DNA of 62,567 nt, from the NCBI GenBank assembly GCA_025358355.1, contig JANYJX010000063.1, positions 1 through 62,567 of the forward strand. Reading direction: 5' to 3'. The notes below the pieces were generated by a model. It was not told the origin of the DNA. It ran no database searches and worked only from the letters and a program-made list of their open reading frames with translations. This stretch comes from Actinomycetes bacterium. GTDB taxonomy: Bacteria > Actinomycetota > Thermoleophilia > Gaiellales > Gaiellaceae. The translations under genes and the position numbers were made by a program. This document shows positions 6,810 through 15,063 of this stretch, in pieces; position 1 is the first letter of the stretch, and each line of letters begins with the position of its first letter.

Positions 6810-7921
6810 AGAATGCGGAACACCCAGGCAGTGTGATGCTCGTTGATGAGGCGTAGTCGCGCCTCGCCGCGCGCGCCAGCGTACCGTCCTGCCCCACCCG
6901 TGATCGCGAGGTATGCCTTCGGCCCGTGCAACGGCCCGAAGATCGTGAGTTGGCCGGCAGGCAGGTAGACGACACCAGAGCAGTGGAAGTTCACCGGATT
7001 GCCACGAACGATGCGCAGGATCGTGCAACTCAGCTCGAGTCGACCGACGCGTCGTTTGCCGTCGAAGAGCCCGTTCGTCTCGGTGAAGCCATCGCCGACG
7101 TCGAGCTTGCCGGTCCGTTCGATATCGATATTCGACATGCTCGTTCCTGGTCCGATGTCGACTGCGACGAGCCGGATGATCTGAGGAGTCGCTCCGGCGG
7201 CCGTCGCCGTGCAGACGAGCGCGACGATGGCCGCGACCACTGGCACCGCGAGGGCCGATGGCCTGCGTGAGGTACCGAGCATGCGAAGTGAGAGTGCCGC
7301 TACCCAGGCGAAGAGGATCGCCAAGAAGATCAGGAACGCCGCCTGCCCGTGCGGGCCGAGGATGAGCGACGCGGCGAGGAGAGGAGCAGCCGCGAGGGAC
7401 GCCCACCCTGCCGACCGCCACTCCTTGCGGCGCGCGAGACCTATGCCGAGGAACGTGCATGCGAGAAAGATCGTCGGCAGCAGGAACACGAACGCAAGAC
7501 CGTGGATCCAGCCGTTCCAGGTCGTCGGGTCGTGTCCGGCAACCATTCCCCGATCCGTGCGGAACGCGCTTGCGGCGACGAGGACGCCCATGAGGGTGAC
7601 GAGCCATGTCCCCACGCGAATCAGTCGCCCTGAAGGTGTACTTCGTCGGAGCGCCGCCGAGAACGCGACCAGAAGTAGACCGGTCGTCGCGAAGGCCGTG
7701 ACTTGCGCCCAACCGTGCGGTCCGAGCGCGAGGGTACTTGGATAGGGCAGGTCCTTTCCACCGAAGAGCCTCCAGCCGAGCGAGTGCAGGAAGTCGTGGC
7801 TCGCCCAGGTGTTGAGCAGGATGGCGCTGAGGAAGAACGGCCCGGCGACGATGCCTGCAAGGGCACCGAGCCTCGCGATCCCCGCGTTGTTCGCGGCCTC
7901 GGGCTGGCGATTCTCGATCGT
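6806..7921 (-). CDS. DUF998-like membrane protein fused to an AOC/dirigent-like beta-barrel domain, non-standard start
   Basis: About 371 residues. The first two thirds are hydrophobic with about six membrane segments (RLGALAGIVAGPFFLSAIL, VTAFATTGLLLVAFSAAL, IHGLAFVFLLPTIFLACTF and others) and resemble DUF998 proteins. From about residue 250 a soluble domain follows, with GDGFTETNGLFDGKRRVGRLE and LAITGGAGRYAGARGEARL, resembling allene-oxide-cyclase/dirigent-type barrels that are normally secreted alone. No ATG/GTG/TTG precedes 7615 in this frame, yet homology-like sequence begins about 100 residues earlier. GAAGGAGG ending at 7926 is an excellent ribosome-binding site for ACG (7921-7919) or ATC (7918-7916). 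The gene is divergent from the histidine kinase, so it may be a target of that two-component system. Confidence 0.7.
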   Translation of the reverse strand, partial: TIENRQPEAANNAGIARLGALAGIVAGPFFLSAILLNTWASHDFLHSLGWRLFGGKDLPYPSTLALGPHGWAQVTAFATTGLLLVAFSAALRRSTPSGRLIRVGTWLVTLMGVLVAASAFRTDRGMVAGHDPTTWNGWIHGLAFVFLLPTIFLACTFLGIGLARRKEWRSAGWASLAAAPLLAASLILGPHGQAAFLIFLAILFAWVAALSLRMLGTSRRPSALAVPVVAAIVALVCTATAAGATPQIIRLVAVDIGPGTSMSNIDIERTGKLDVGDGFTETNGLFDGKRRVGRLELSCTILRIVRGNPVNFHCSGVVYLPAGQLTIFGPLHGPKAYLAITGGAGRYAGARGEARLRLINEHHTAWVFRIL

Positions 7922-8006
7922 GGGTCCTCCTTCGAAGTTGACCCGCCGAAGGTAGGCCCAGCCTGGTTGTGCGTCGTCGGCTGAGCTGCCCGATCGGAGT
8001 CATTCG

Positions 8007-8024
8007 GAAGGTGGAGCCGCCTTC
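8007..8024. promoter_or_regulatory. 18-bp near-perfect palindrome, candidate operator
   Basis: GAAGGTGG-AG-CCGCCTTC is a palindrome with one mismatch in the arms. It lies between the divergent membrane-protein and histidine-kinase genes, a natural place for the NarL-type regulator encoded at 9257 to bind. This is inference from position and symmetry only. Confidence 0.35.
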
Positions 8025-8072
8025 GGTCTGTCGGGCGACGACCTGTACGCCCTCGGGCGGTACGGTCCTCCG

Positions 8073-9260
8073 ATGCGCTGGCGCTGGACGAACCGGATGC
8101 AAGACGTTGCCGATGTCGTGATGGCAGTCGCGATTGCGGCCGAGGGGCAGGTCGAGGCGTGGACTGCGCCTGCCTTTCCAGGGAGTGGCGGCGGTAGCCC
8201 TCACATCGTCGGATCGCGGGCCGTCGTCGCGGCGTCCTACCTCGTCGTGTCGCTCGTCCTCGTCGCGCGGCGTCGCTATCCCGTCGGCGTGCTGACGCTG
8301 ATGGTGGCCGCTGCAGCGGTGCCGGCACTCGTCTACGGGCCGTCGCAGGGCTTCGGCCAAGTGCTGCCGTTCGCACTCGCCGTCTACACGATCGGCGCTC
8401 ATTGCGAGCGACGCGCGTCGACATGGGGCCTCGCCGGGTGCCTCGCCTTCATCGTGCTCGATCAGGCGCTCGACCCCGCGTACGACACGATCACCGATCC
8501 TTTTGGTGCCGCCCCGTTCGTCGTTCTGCTCATTCTCCTGCCGTGGGTCGTCGGCCTGTACGTGCGAACGCGCCGCCTCTACGTGGCGGAGCTCCGTGCC
8601 CGTGCTGACCGAGCGGACGCGGAACGCGAGGAGCAGGTGCGCGCGGCGGTAGCCGACGAGCAGCGACGCATCGCCCGCGAGCTACACGACGCCGTCGCGC
8701 ACGCGATGAGCGTCATGGTCGTGCAGGCTGAGGCCGCGGAGGAGATGTTGTCGCTCGAGCCGGAGCGCGCCCGCATGCCGATCCAGCGGATCCAGGGAGT
8801 CGGCCGCGAAGGGCTCGCCGAGATGCGGAGGTTGCTCGGGGTGCTGCGGCGTGACGAGTCTCCGGCCACGGCGCCACAGCCCGGCCTCGACAGGCTTGGT
8901 GCGCTCGCTCGGGAGATGGACGCGGCAGGGCTTCCGGTCGAGGTTGTGGTCGACGGCGATGCGCGGCAGGTGCCGGTCGGAATCGACATCTCGGCCTACC
9001 GGATCGTCCAGGAGGCGCTCACGAACGCGCTCAGGCATGCCAGGGCGTCGCGCGTCGTCGTGCATGTCGACTACGGCAATGAGATCGAGCTCGATGTCGA
9101 GGACGACGGAGTGGGGCGCCTTCTTCCGATCCGCGACGGGCATGGCATCGTCGGCATGCGTGAGCGTGTTGCGTTGTACGGAGGGACGCTCGACGTCGGT
9201 CCTGGCTCACGAGGTGGATTTCGTGTCCACGCGACGGTGCCGCTCGGAGAGCCGGCGTGA
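8073..9260 (+). CDS. NarL/DesK-type sensor histidine kinase
   Basis: A 395-residue membrane sensor. Five or six hydrophobic segments fill residues 1-165. They are followed by a coiled linker (RADRADAEREEQVRAAV), a HisKA_3 dimerisation domain with the phospho-accepting histidine at about H205 (RRIARELHDAVAHAMSVM), and a HATPase_c domain with N box EALTNALRHA, DDGVG and GIVGMRERVALYGG. The signal is unknown; there is no extracellular domain of note. TACGGT ends six bases before the ATG, suggesting a leaderless mRNA. The stop overlaps the GTG of the response regulator by four bases. Confidence 0.93.
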   Translation: MRWRWTNRMQDVADVVMAVAIAAEGQVEAWTAPAFPGSGGGSPHIVGSRAVVAASYLVVSLVLVARRRYPVGVLTLMVAAAAVPALVYGPSQGFGQVLPFALAVYTIGAHCERRASTWGLAGCLAFIVLDQALDPAYDTITDPFGAAPFVVLLILLPWVVGLYVRTRRLYVAELRARADRADAEREEQVRAAVADEQRRIARELHDAVAHAMSVMVVQAEAAEEMLSLEPERARMPIQRIQGVGREGLAEMRRLLGVLRRDESPATAPQPGLDRLGALAREMDAAGLPVEVVVDGDARQVPVGIDISAYRIVQEALTNALRHARASRVVVHVDYGNEIELDVEDDGVGRLLPIRDGHGIVGMRERVALYGGTLDVGPGSRGGFRVHATVPLGEPA

Positions 9261-9916
9261 TCCGCGTTCTCGTCGCCGACGACCAGGAGCTCGTGCGCGA
9301 CGGCTTCACCATGATTCTCGACGCTCAGGAGGATGTGGAGGTCGTGGGCCAGGCCGCCGACGGTGCGGAAGCCGTCGAGCTTGTGCGGAAGACGCAACCA
9401 GACGCCGTCCTGATGGATGTTCGGATGCCCGTTCTCGACGGTATCCAGGCGACGCGACGCTTGAGGGAGCACGGGTTTGCCGATCTCCGCGTGCTGATCC
9501 TGACGACGTTCGACCTCGACGAGTACGTGTACGAGGCGCTGAAGGCCGGGGCCAACGGGTTCCTGCTCAAGGACGCGCCTCGGGCACGGTTGATCGAAGC
9601 CGTACGCACTGTCGCCGCCGGTGAGGCGCTGTTTGCCCCTGAGGTCATGCGGAGGTTGATCGAGCGCTACGTCGAGGGGCCGTCGCCGTCGGACGGAGAG
9701 CCTGTCGAGCTAGCGCGTCTTACCGAGCGTGAACGGGGCGTGCTCGGGCTCGTGGCCCGCGGTCTGTCGAATGCCGAGATCGCCAAGGGCCTCTTCCTCA
9801 GCGAAGCGACGGTGAAGACGCACGTCGCGCACCTCCTGCAGAAGCTCGACCTGCGCGACCGTGTCCAGGCGGTCGTCTGGGCGTACGAATCCGGCGTCGT
9901 CAGGCCGGGGTCCTGA
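9257..9916 (+). CDS. NarL/FixJ-family response regulator
   Basis: A 219-residue regulator. The receiver domain contains the acidic pocket D8/D9, the phosphorylated aspartate D54 (AVLMDVRMPVLDG), the conserved Thr in LILTTFD and a Lys in FLLKDAPRA. A LuxR-type HTH follows (LTERERGVLGLVARGLSNAEIAKGLFLSEATVKTHVAHLLQKL). The GTG start overlaps the kinase stop, so the pair is translationally coupled and the kinase is its cognate partner. Targets probably include the divergent membrane-protein gene. Confidence 0.95.
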   Translation: MIRVLVADDQELVRDGFTMILDAQEDVEVVGQAADGAEAVELVRKTQPDAVLMDVRMPVLDGIQATRRLREHGFADLRVLILTTFDLDEYVYEALKAGANGFLLKDAPRARLIEAVRTVAAGEALFAPEVMRRLIERYVEGPSPSDGEPVELARLTERERGVLGLVARGLSNAEIAKGLFLSEATVKTHVAHLLQKLDLRDRVQAVVWAYESGVVRPGS

Positions 9917-9919
9917 ATC

Positions 9920-10333
9920 TCAGGAACGCTCGAGCAGGACGATCGGGATCTCGCGGGTCGTCTTCTCCTGGTATCCCGCATAGCCTGGGTACATCTCGAC
10001 GAACAGCGGCCACAGGCGCTCGCGCTCCTCCGGCGTTGCCGTTCGCGCCGCGGCGTCGAACCGGTCGCGGCCTACCTGCACGTTTACCTCGGGGTTCGCC
10101 GTGAGGTTGAGGTACCAGACAGGATGCTTCGGGTGGCCTCCGAACGAGGCGACGATTGCTAGTCGCTCGCCGTCACGCAAGTAGAGAAGTGGCGCCGTGC
10201 GCGGCTCGCCGCTGCGACGCCCGATCGTCGTGAGCAGGAGGATCGGCGCCCTGCCGACTCGCCCGACGAAGCGCCCGCCGGTCAGCCGGTAGATCCGAAC
10301 GTGCATCCGGCCCAGGAAGCGAACGAGGCTCAC
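9920..10333 (-). CDS. Ddn-family deazaflavin (F420)-dependent nitroreductase-like protein
   Basis: A 137-residue split-barrel protein of the mycobacterial Ddn type, which uses reduced F420 to reduce nitro compounds or quinones. Family blocks seen: LLLTTIGRRSGEPRTAPLLYL, VASFGGHPKHPVWYLNLTANPEV and the C-terminal ERLWPLFVEMYPGYAGYQEKTTREIPIVLLE. It is convergent with the response regulator and lies downstream of the broken phosphoesterase gene on the same strand. The physiological substrate is unknown. Confidence 0.9.
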   Translation of the reverse strand: MSLVRFLGRMHVRIYRLTGGRFVGRVGRAPILLLTTIGRRSGEPRTAPLLYLRDGERLAIVASFGGHPKHPVWYLNLTANPEVNVQVGRDRFDAAARTATPEERERLWPLFVEMYPGYAGYQEKTTREIPIVLLERS

Positions 10334-10342
10334 GGAGCCACA

Positions 10343-11064
10343 CTAGTCGGAAAAGACGAGCTTCTCCGGCGTGGGCGATCAGCTCGGCCGGGGTCGGTGG
10401 CGTCTCGAGCATCTCGAGCATCGGATCGAGCGCGGGATCGTCCGTCGCGCGATAGGCCGCGAGTGTCTCGGCCAGGTCGTGCTCCGTGCGGCGCAGCTCG
10501 ATATCCGGCCCGAGCAGCGCCCAGAATGCGCCGTGCCGGCCTTCGTACGGCAGGTCTACGCCGCCGGGGCTGATCGAGCGAACATCGCCTACGCGTCGGT
10601 CGAACTGCACGTGCGTGTGCACCGTCGCAACGATCGTCTCCTCGACACCGACTATGAACTCGCGAACGAGGGCCTCGGGAGTCTCGGCCGTCGCACTCCG
10701 TGTCACTGCACGGCGAGCCGTGGCAGATTCGCACCGCACCGAGCTCGGTGACATCGACCACGACGTTCTCCGACGAGCGCAGGAACGCAACGGCAGCCGC
10801 TCGCGCGGCGTCGGCTCATCCTCGTTTGTGCGCGTGTCGTCGGCCAGCTCGATGACGGCGCGCTTGAGTTGCCGCGGACGAAGCCGACGCGACCGTTGTA
10901 GCCGTGGATCAGGGCGAGCGCGTCCTCGACAATCGGCTCCACGTCAGATCGCCGGCATGGACAAGCAGATCGAAGCCCTCTGCTTCGACCTCGCGCCGAA
11001 CAGCAGCAAGGGCCGGCGCGTTGCCGTGAACATCTGCGAGCAAAGCGCCGCGGCGGGCCTTCAT
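10343..11064 (-). pseudogene. calcineurin-like metallophosphoesterase, broken by several frameshifts
   Basis: The minus strand spells a YfcE-type phosphoesterase in pieces. [22 protein letters not shown] contains the DxHGN metal motif and runs to LLVHAGDL. The next frame gives VEPIVEDAL...VGFVRGN, another RAVIELADDTRTNEDEPTPRE, another the stretch ending AVRICHGSP, another TVHTHVQFDR with the THxxxxR end, and a last shift gives the stop after EKLVFSD. Frame changes fall near 10945, 10865, 10800, 10710 and 10370. The ATG overlaps the dcd stop (ATGA), so the intact ancestor was co-translated with dcd. Neighbours read cleanly, so this looks like decay, although a local assembly fault is possible. 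Confidence 0.8.
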
Positions 11065-11630
11065 TCCGCGGTGAAGTTCTTCCAGTAGCGGCTCGGCGTC
11101 GGCCCGCGCTGGCCCTGGTACTTGGAGCCGAGGCCGCCCGAGCCGTACGGCCTCTCAGCTGCTTCTGACATCTGGACGAACGAAAGCTGACCGATCTTCA
11201 TCTCCGGGTAGATCGTGATCGGCAGGTTCGCGACGTTCGATAGCTCGAGCGTCACGTGGCCGTCCCAGCCCGGGTCGATGAAGCCGGCCGTGGAGTGGAT
11301 CAGCAGGCCAAGCCGGCCCAAACTCGATTTTCCCTCGAGCCTCGCGACGAGATCGTCCGGCAAGGTGACGCGCTCGAGCGTCGAGCCGAGAACGAACTCA
11401 CCGGGGTGCAGGATGAACGGCTCGTCGCCTTCCACCTCGACCAGCTCGGTCAGATCCTCCTGTGCTTGCTTGACGTCGATGTACGGGTGCCGCGAGTTGC
11501 GGAAGACGCGAAACAGCCGGTCGACGCGGACATCGAGAGATGACGGCTGCAGCAACCCCGGGTCGTACGGGTCGATCCCGATGCTGCCGGCCTCGATGAG
11601 TCGCCTGATCGCGCCGTCGGAGAGAACCAC
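11061..11630 (-). CDS. dcd: dCTP deaminase (probably bifunctional dCTP deaminase/dUTPase)
   Basis: A 189-residue trimeric nucleotide hydrolase converting dCTP to dUTP, and in the actinobacterial form on to dUMP for thymidylate synthesis. The family blocks [72 protein letters not shown] and the C-terminal [22 protein letters not shown] are all present; the catalytic Glu lies in [14 protein letters not shown] stands six bases before the GTG start and there is no Shine-Dalgarno sequence, so the mRNA is probably leaderless. Confidence 0.96.
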   Translation of the reverse strand: MVLSDGAIRRLIEAGSIGIDPYDPGLLQPSSLDVRVDRLFRVFRNSRHPYIDVKQAQEDLTELVEVEGDEPFILHPGEFVLGSTLERVTLPDDLVARLEGKSSLGRLGLLIHSTAGFIDPGWDGHVTLELSNVANLPITIYPEMKIGQLSFVQMSEAAERPYGSGGLGSKYQGQRGPTPSRYWKNFTAE

Positions 11631-11636
11631 GGCCCT

Positions 11637-11664
11637 ATCGTACGACGCGGGCGTACGACGCGGG
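11637..11664. repeat. dcd -10 box and tandem 13-bp repeat
   Basis: On the minus strand TACGAT (11642-11637) is the -10 box of dcd. Directly upstream the 13-bp unit CGTACGACGCGGG is repeated in tandem (11639-11651 and 11652-11664), duplicating part of the promoter region. Confidence 0.55.
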
Positions 11665-11722
11665 CGGGTCGCCTTGCGGCGCGTTTCGGAAGCGGGAAAA
11701 GGGTGCTAAGGTCCGCGACCCC

Positions 11723-12907
11723 GTGTCCATGCTTTACGGATCGATGGACCCGAACGAGCGGTTTCGTGCTCGCAGGGACCACACCCGGCGGCGTAAGCGT
11801 AGGCGCAGAGCGGCGTTGCTCGGCGTGCCGCTGCTGGCCGTCGTCGTGCTCGGCGCGGGCTGGCAGCTGCGGACCGTTCGCGCCCACACGAAAGCGCACA
11901 AGGCGGCACCCTCGACCGTCACGCTGACGCCGACCGCCACGGCGTTCCATCCCCGTCCGCTGCCGGTCGAGATTCGCGGGGTCCACGTCACGGGCGCGCT
12001 CGCGTCGTTGCCTGGGAAGCTCGCCAAGTACGCGGCGCTGAAGAGCCAAGGGCTGAACACGATCGAGCTCGACATCAAGGACGAGGGCGGCGATGTCGCG
12101 TTCACGCCTCGCTCGGTCCCGCTTGCGCAGGCGGTGAGCGCGGTGCGCGGCTACTACAACCCGCGGGCCGTCGCGCGTCAGCTGCACGCGAAGGGCATCT
12201 ACCTGATCGGCCGCATTGTCGTGTTCCAGGATCCGCGTCTTGCGGCCGGCCGGCCCCAACTCGCGATCCATCGTGCGAACGGCGCTGTATGGACGACGTC
12301 CGCTGGTCTCGGTTGGGTCGATCCGTACGACAAGCGAGTCTGGGCGTACGACGTCGGGATCGCGAAGGCGGCGGCGAAGGCCGGCTTCGACGAGATCATG
12401 TTCGACTACGTCCGCTTCCCGTCCGACGGGAACGTTGGCGACACGGTGTATCCGGCGCGAACCGCCGAGAGCAGGGGCCGCGTCATCGCCGACTTCGCCG
12501 CCTACGCCGACGCGCATCTCCGTCCGCTCGGGACACGCGTGTCGACTGCGTTGTTCGGGCTTTCTGCGACCCGCGATCTACGCATCGGACAGGTGCCACG
12601 GTGGATCGGCGCCCACGTCGACACGGTGAGCCCGATGGCGTATCCCGCCCTCTACGGTCCCGGCGAGCTCGGCATCGATCATCCGAGCGCCGAGCCGGGC
12701 GAGACCGTCTTCCGTACGCTCGGCGACTTCCACCGCCAGCTGCGCGGCTCCGGCACGCATCTCGTCCCGTGGATCCAGGACTGGGGCTACGACCTCCAGC
12801 AGGTGCGCGCGCAGATCGAGTCGGCGCGCCTCCAGGGCGCGAAGGGCTACCTGCTGTGGAACGCCGAGGGGCTGTACACCTCGGGCGCTCTCGCAGCCGC
12901 GAACTAG
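11723..12907 (+). CDS. putative glycoside hydrolase (DUF4015-like) with N-terminal membrane anchor
   Basis: 394 residues from the GTG at 11723; an ATG at 11744 is an alternative start. A basic cytoplasmic tail (RRRKRRRR) precedes one transmembrane segment (AALLGVPLLAVVVLGAGW), then a spacer and a TIM-barrel-like domain. Family blocks seen are RGVHVTG, LNTIELDIKDEGG, YLIGRIVVFQDP, WVDPYDKRVWAYDVGIAKAAA, FDEIMFDYVRFPSDG, VSPMAYPALY and the repeated WIQDWGYDLQQVRAQI. Members are predicted extracellular sugar hydrolases of unknown substrate, possibly acting on the envelope. TAAGGT lies ten bases before the GTG. Confidence 0.8.
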   Translation: MSMLYGSMDPNERFRARRDHTRRRKRRRRAALLGVPLLAVVVLGAGWQLRTVRAHTKAHKAAPSTVTLTPTATAFHPRPLPVEIRGVHVTGALASLPGKLAKYAALKSQGLNTIELDIKDEGGDVAFTPRSVPLAQAVSAVRGYYNPRAVARQLHAKGIYLIGRIVVFQDPRLAAGRPQLAIHRANGAVWTTSAGLGWVDPYDKRVWAYDVGIAKAAAKAGFDEIMFDYVRFPSDGNVGDTVYPARTAESRGRVIADFAAYADAHLRPLGTRVSTALFGLSATRDLRIGQVPRWIGAHVDTVSPMAYPALYGPGELGIDHPSAEPGETVFRTLGDFHRQLRGSGTHLVPWIQDWGYDLQQVRAQIESARLQGAKGYLLWNAEGLYTSGALAAAN

Positions 12908-13099
12908 ATGCGTCTGCGGGCGCTTCTTCTGTCCGCCGCGGCTCTTCTTCTGGTTGGCGGATACCTCGCCGCCCAGATATTCGTGCCGAAGCATCGCGGG
13001 GCGGGCGTCAGTATCAGGACGGTCAACATCCACGGGACCCTCGTGCGAACGACCGAAGCGGATCCGTCAGCTGTCACGTTCAATGCAAAGACTCCGTGA
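12908..13099 (+). CDS. small hypothetical protein with signal anchor
   Basis: 63 residues starting with ATG immediately after the preceding stop codon. An N-terminal hydrophobic stretch (LRALLLSAAALLLVGGYLAA) looks like a signal peptide or anchor, followed by about 40 polar residues without recognised motifs. It may be the N-terminal stub of a longer secreted enzyme, such as an esterase, cut short by rearrangement, since the next gene begins 13 bp later on the other strand. Confidence 0.5.
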   Translation: MRLRALLLSAAALLLVGGYLAAQIFVPKHRGAGVSIRTVNIHGTLVRTTEADPSAVTFNAKTP

Positions 13100-13112
13100 C
13101 GTACCCCGTTGC

Positions 13113-13706
13113 CTATGGGGCGAGGCGGTTTCGCGTCCAGCCTCCGGCGTCGCGCTCGTAGCGGATGCGGTCATGGAAGCGGTTTTCGCGGCCCTGCCAG
13201 AGTTCGATCGCGTCCGGGACGAGGCGGTAGCCGCCCCAGAACGGCGGTAGCGGGATCTCTCCGTCCGAGAAGCGCGCCTCAATCTCGGCGTAGCGCTCGT
13301 CGAGCTCCTCGCGGCCCGCGATCGGCCATGACTGCGGCGAGGCCCACGCCGCGATCTGGCTGCCAGGCGCACGGGTCGCGAAGTACGCCGCCGACTCCAC
13401 ATCGTCGATCCGCTCGACGACGCCCTCGATTCGGACCTGGCGGTTGAGCGGCTGCCAGTGGAGCACGAGTGCTGCGCGCGGGTTCGCGGCCAGTTCGTCG
13501 CCCTTGCGGCTCTCGCGGTTCGTGAAGAACGTGAAACCGCGCGCGTCGTGGCCTTTCAGCAGCACTATCCGCACCGACGGGCGCCCGTCCGGCGTCGAGG
13601 TTGCAAGTGCCATTGCTTCCGGCTGAGCTAGCCCGGTGGCCACAGCCTCGGCGAACCACGCTGCGAACGCCCGAATCGGGTCAGGATCGAGGTCCCGCAA
13701 GTCCAC
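13113..13706 (-). CDS. pdxH: pyridoxamine 5'-phosphate oxidase
   Basis: An FMN-dependent oxidase making pyridoxal 5'-phosphate, the last step of PLP synthesis or salvage. Seen: MALATSTPDGRPSVRIVLLKGHDARGFTFFTN, SRKGDELAANPRAALVLHW, SPQSWPIAGREELD, and the C-terminal PPFWGGYRLVPDAIELWQGRENRFHDRIRY plus WTRNRLAP. Two starts are possible. I choose the GTG at 13706 because TACGGT lies seven bases before it (leaderless); the GTG three codons earlier overlaps that box. PLP is the cofactor of gabT, the divergent neighbour. Confidence 0.94.
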   Translation of the reverse strand: MDLRDLDPDPIRAFAAWFAEAVATGLAQPEAMALATSTPDGRPSVRIVLLKGHDARGFTFFTNRESRKGDELAANPRAALVLHWQPLNRQVRIEGVVERIDDVESAAYFATRAPGSQIAAWASPQSWPIAGREELDERYAEIEARFSDGEIPLPPFWGGYRLVPDAIELWQGRENRFHDRIRYERDAGGWTRNRLAP

Positions 13707-13728
13707 GCAGCCCACCGTAGCCGACCGC

Positions 13729-13734
13729 TACCCT
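13729..13734 (+). promoter_or_regulatory. -10 box TACCCT for gabT
   Basis: TACCCT ends nine bases before the gabT GTG and no ribosome-binding site lies in between. The identical TACCCT-N9-GTG layout precedes the HNH gene at 27100. Confidence 0.5.
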
Positions 13735-13743
13735 GGTGCGACT

Positions 13744-15054
13744 GTGGCAACGACCCGCGTCATCGAGCTTCGCACCGAGATCCCCGGCCCGCGCTCGCGC
13801 GAGCTCACGGCGCGCGAGGAAAACTCCGTTGCGCGTGCGCTACAAGTCCACCTGCCGATCTTCGCCGCCCGTGCCGAGAGCGCGACGATCACCGATGTCG
13901 ATGGGAACCGCTTCATCGACTTCGCCGGCGGCGTCGGTGTGCAAAACGTCGGTTACGGCCATCCCCGGATCATTCAGGCGGCGCAGGAGCAGGTCGCGCA
14001 CTTCATCCACACCGACTTCACCGTCGTCCCGTATGAGGGCTACATCGAGCTGGCCGAGCGGCTCGGCGTGCTCGCACCGTTCTCGGGGCCTACACGCGCG
14101 GCGTTCTTCAACTCGGGCGCGGAAGCGGTCGAGAACGCGGTCAAGTTCGCGCGGCTCTATACGGGTCGGCCTGCGGTGATCGTCTTCGACGGCGCGTTCC
14201 ACGGTCGCACGTTGCTCGCGATGACGATGACCGCGAAGGAGAACCCGTACAAGCTGGGGCTCGGCCCGTTCGCGCCCGAGGTGTACCGCGCGCCCTATCC
14301 GAACTCGTACCGTGGGCCGGATACGCAGACAGCGCTTGCCCAGATCGAGCAGCTGATCGCTGTGCATCAGGTTGCGGCCATTGTCTTCGAGCCGGAGCTC
14401 GGCGAAGGCGGCTTCGTCCCCGCGCCGCCCGAGTTCGTGATCGGCTTGCGCGAGCTGTGTGACCGGCACGGGATCGTGCTCGTCGCGGACGAGGTGCAGA
14501 CCGGCTTCGGGCGCACTGGCCGGATGTTTGCGATGGAGCACTACGGCGTCGAGGCCGACCTGATCATCGTCGCGAAGTCGATCGCGGCTGGCTTCCCGCT
14601 CTCGGGCGTGATTGGGAAGGCCGAGATCATGGATCACGCGCACCTCGGTGCGGTCGGCGGGACGTTTGTCGGCAACCCGGTTGCGCTCGCGACCGCGCTC
14701 GCCGTGCTCGACGTTTTCGCCGAGGAGGACGTTATCGCGCAGACTCAGGCGCTTGGCGAGACAATTCGCGCGCGGATGCTCGCGTGGCAGGCTCGGCACC
14801 CGCAGATCGGCGATGTCCGCGGTCTCGGTGCGATGCTTGCGATCGAGCTTGTCCACGACCGTGCGAGCAAGGAGCCTGCGCCCGAGCTGGCCGAGGCTGT
14901 GATCGACGCGGCGCTGCAGCGCGGGTTGATCCTGCTCAAAGCCGGCTCGCTCGGCAACTGCATTCGTGTGCTCTGCCCGCTCACGATCACGGACGCGGAG
15001 CTCGATGAAGCTCTCGCGGTCTGGGACGAGTCGCTGGCTGCGGTACTCGCCTAG
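13744..15054 (+). CDS. gabT: 4-aminobutyrate (GABA) aminotransferase, class III
   Basis: A 436-residue PLP enzyme transferring the amino group of GABA to 2-oxoglutarate. Seen: ITDVDGNRFIDFAGGVGVQNVGYGHP, FFNSGAEAVENAVKFAR, the AFHGRTLLAM block, the PLP-contacting LVADEVQTGFGRTG and the Schiff-base lysine in IIVAKSIAAGFPLSGVIGKAE. The GTG at 13744 is chosen because the upstream extension overlaps the divergent pdxH promoter and because homology begins just after it. Other omega-amino acids could be substrates. Confidence 0.9.
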   Translation: MATTRVIELRTEIPGPRSRELTAREENSVARALQVHLPIFAARAESATITDVDGNRFIDFAGGVGVQNVGYGHPRIIQAAQEQVAHFIHTDFTVVPYEGYIELAERLGVLAPFSGPTRAAFFNSGAEAVENAVKFARLYTGRPAVIVFDGAFHGRTLLAMTMTAKENPYKLGLGPFAPEVYRAPYPNSYRGPDTQTALAQIEQLIAVHQVAAIVFEPELGEGGFVPAPPEFVIGLRELCDRHGIVLVADEVQTGFGRTGRMFAMEHYGVEADLIIVAKSIAAGFPLSGVIGKAEIMDHAHLGAVGGTFVGNPVALATALAVLDVFAEEDVIAQTQALGETIRARMLAWQARHPQIGDVRGLGAMLAIELVHDRASKEPAPELAEAVIDAALQRGLILLKAGSLGNCIRVLCPLTITDAELDEALAVWDESLAAVLA

Positions 15055-15063
15055 AGAGCCCGC

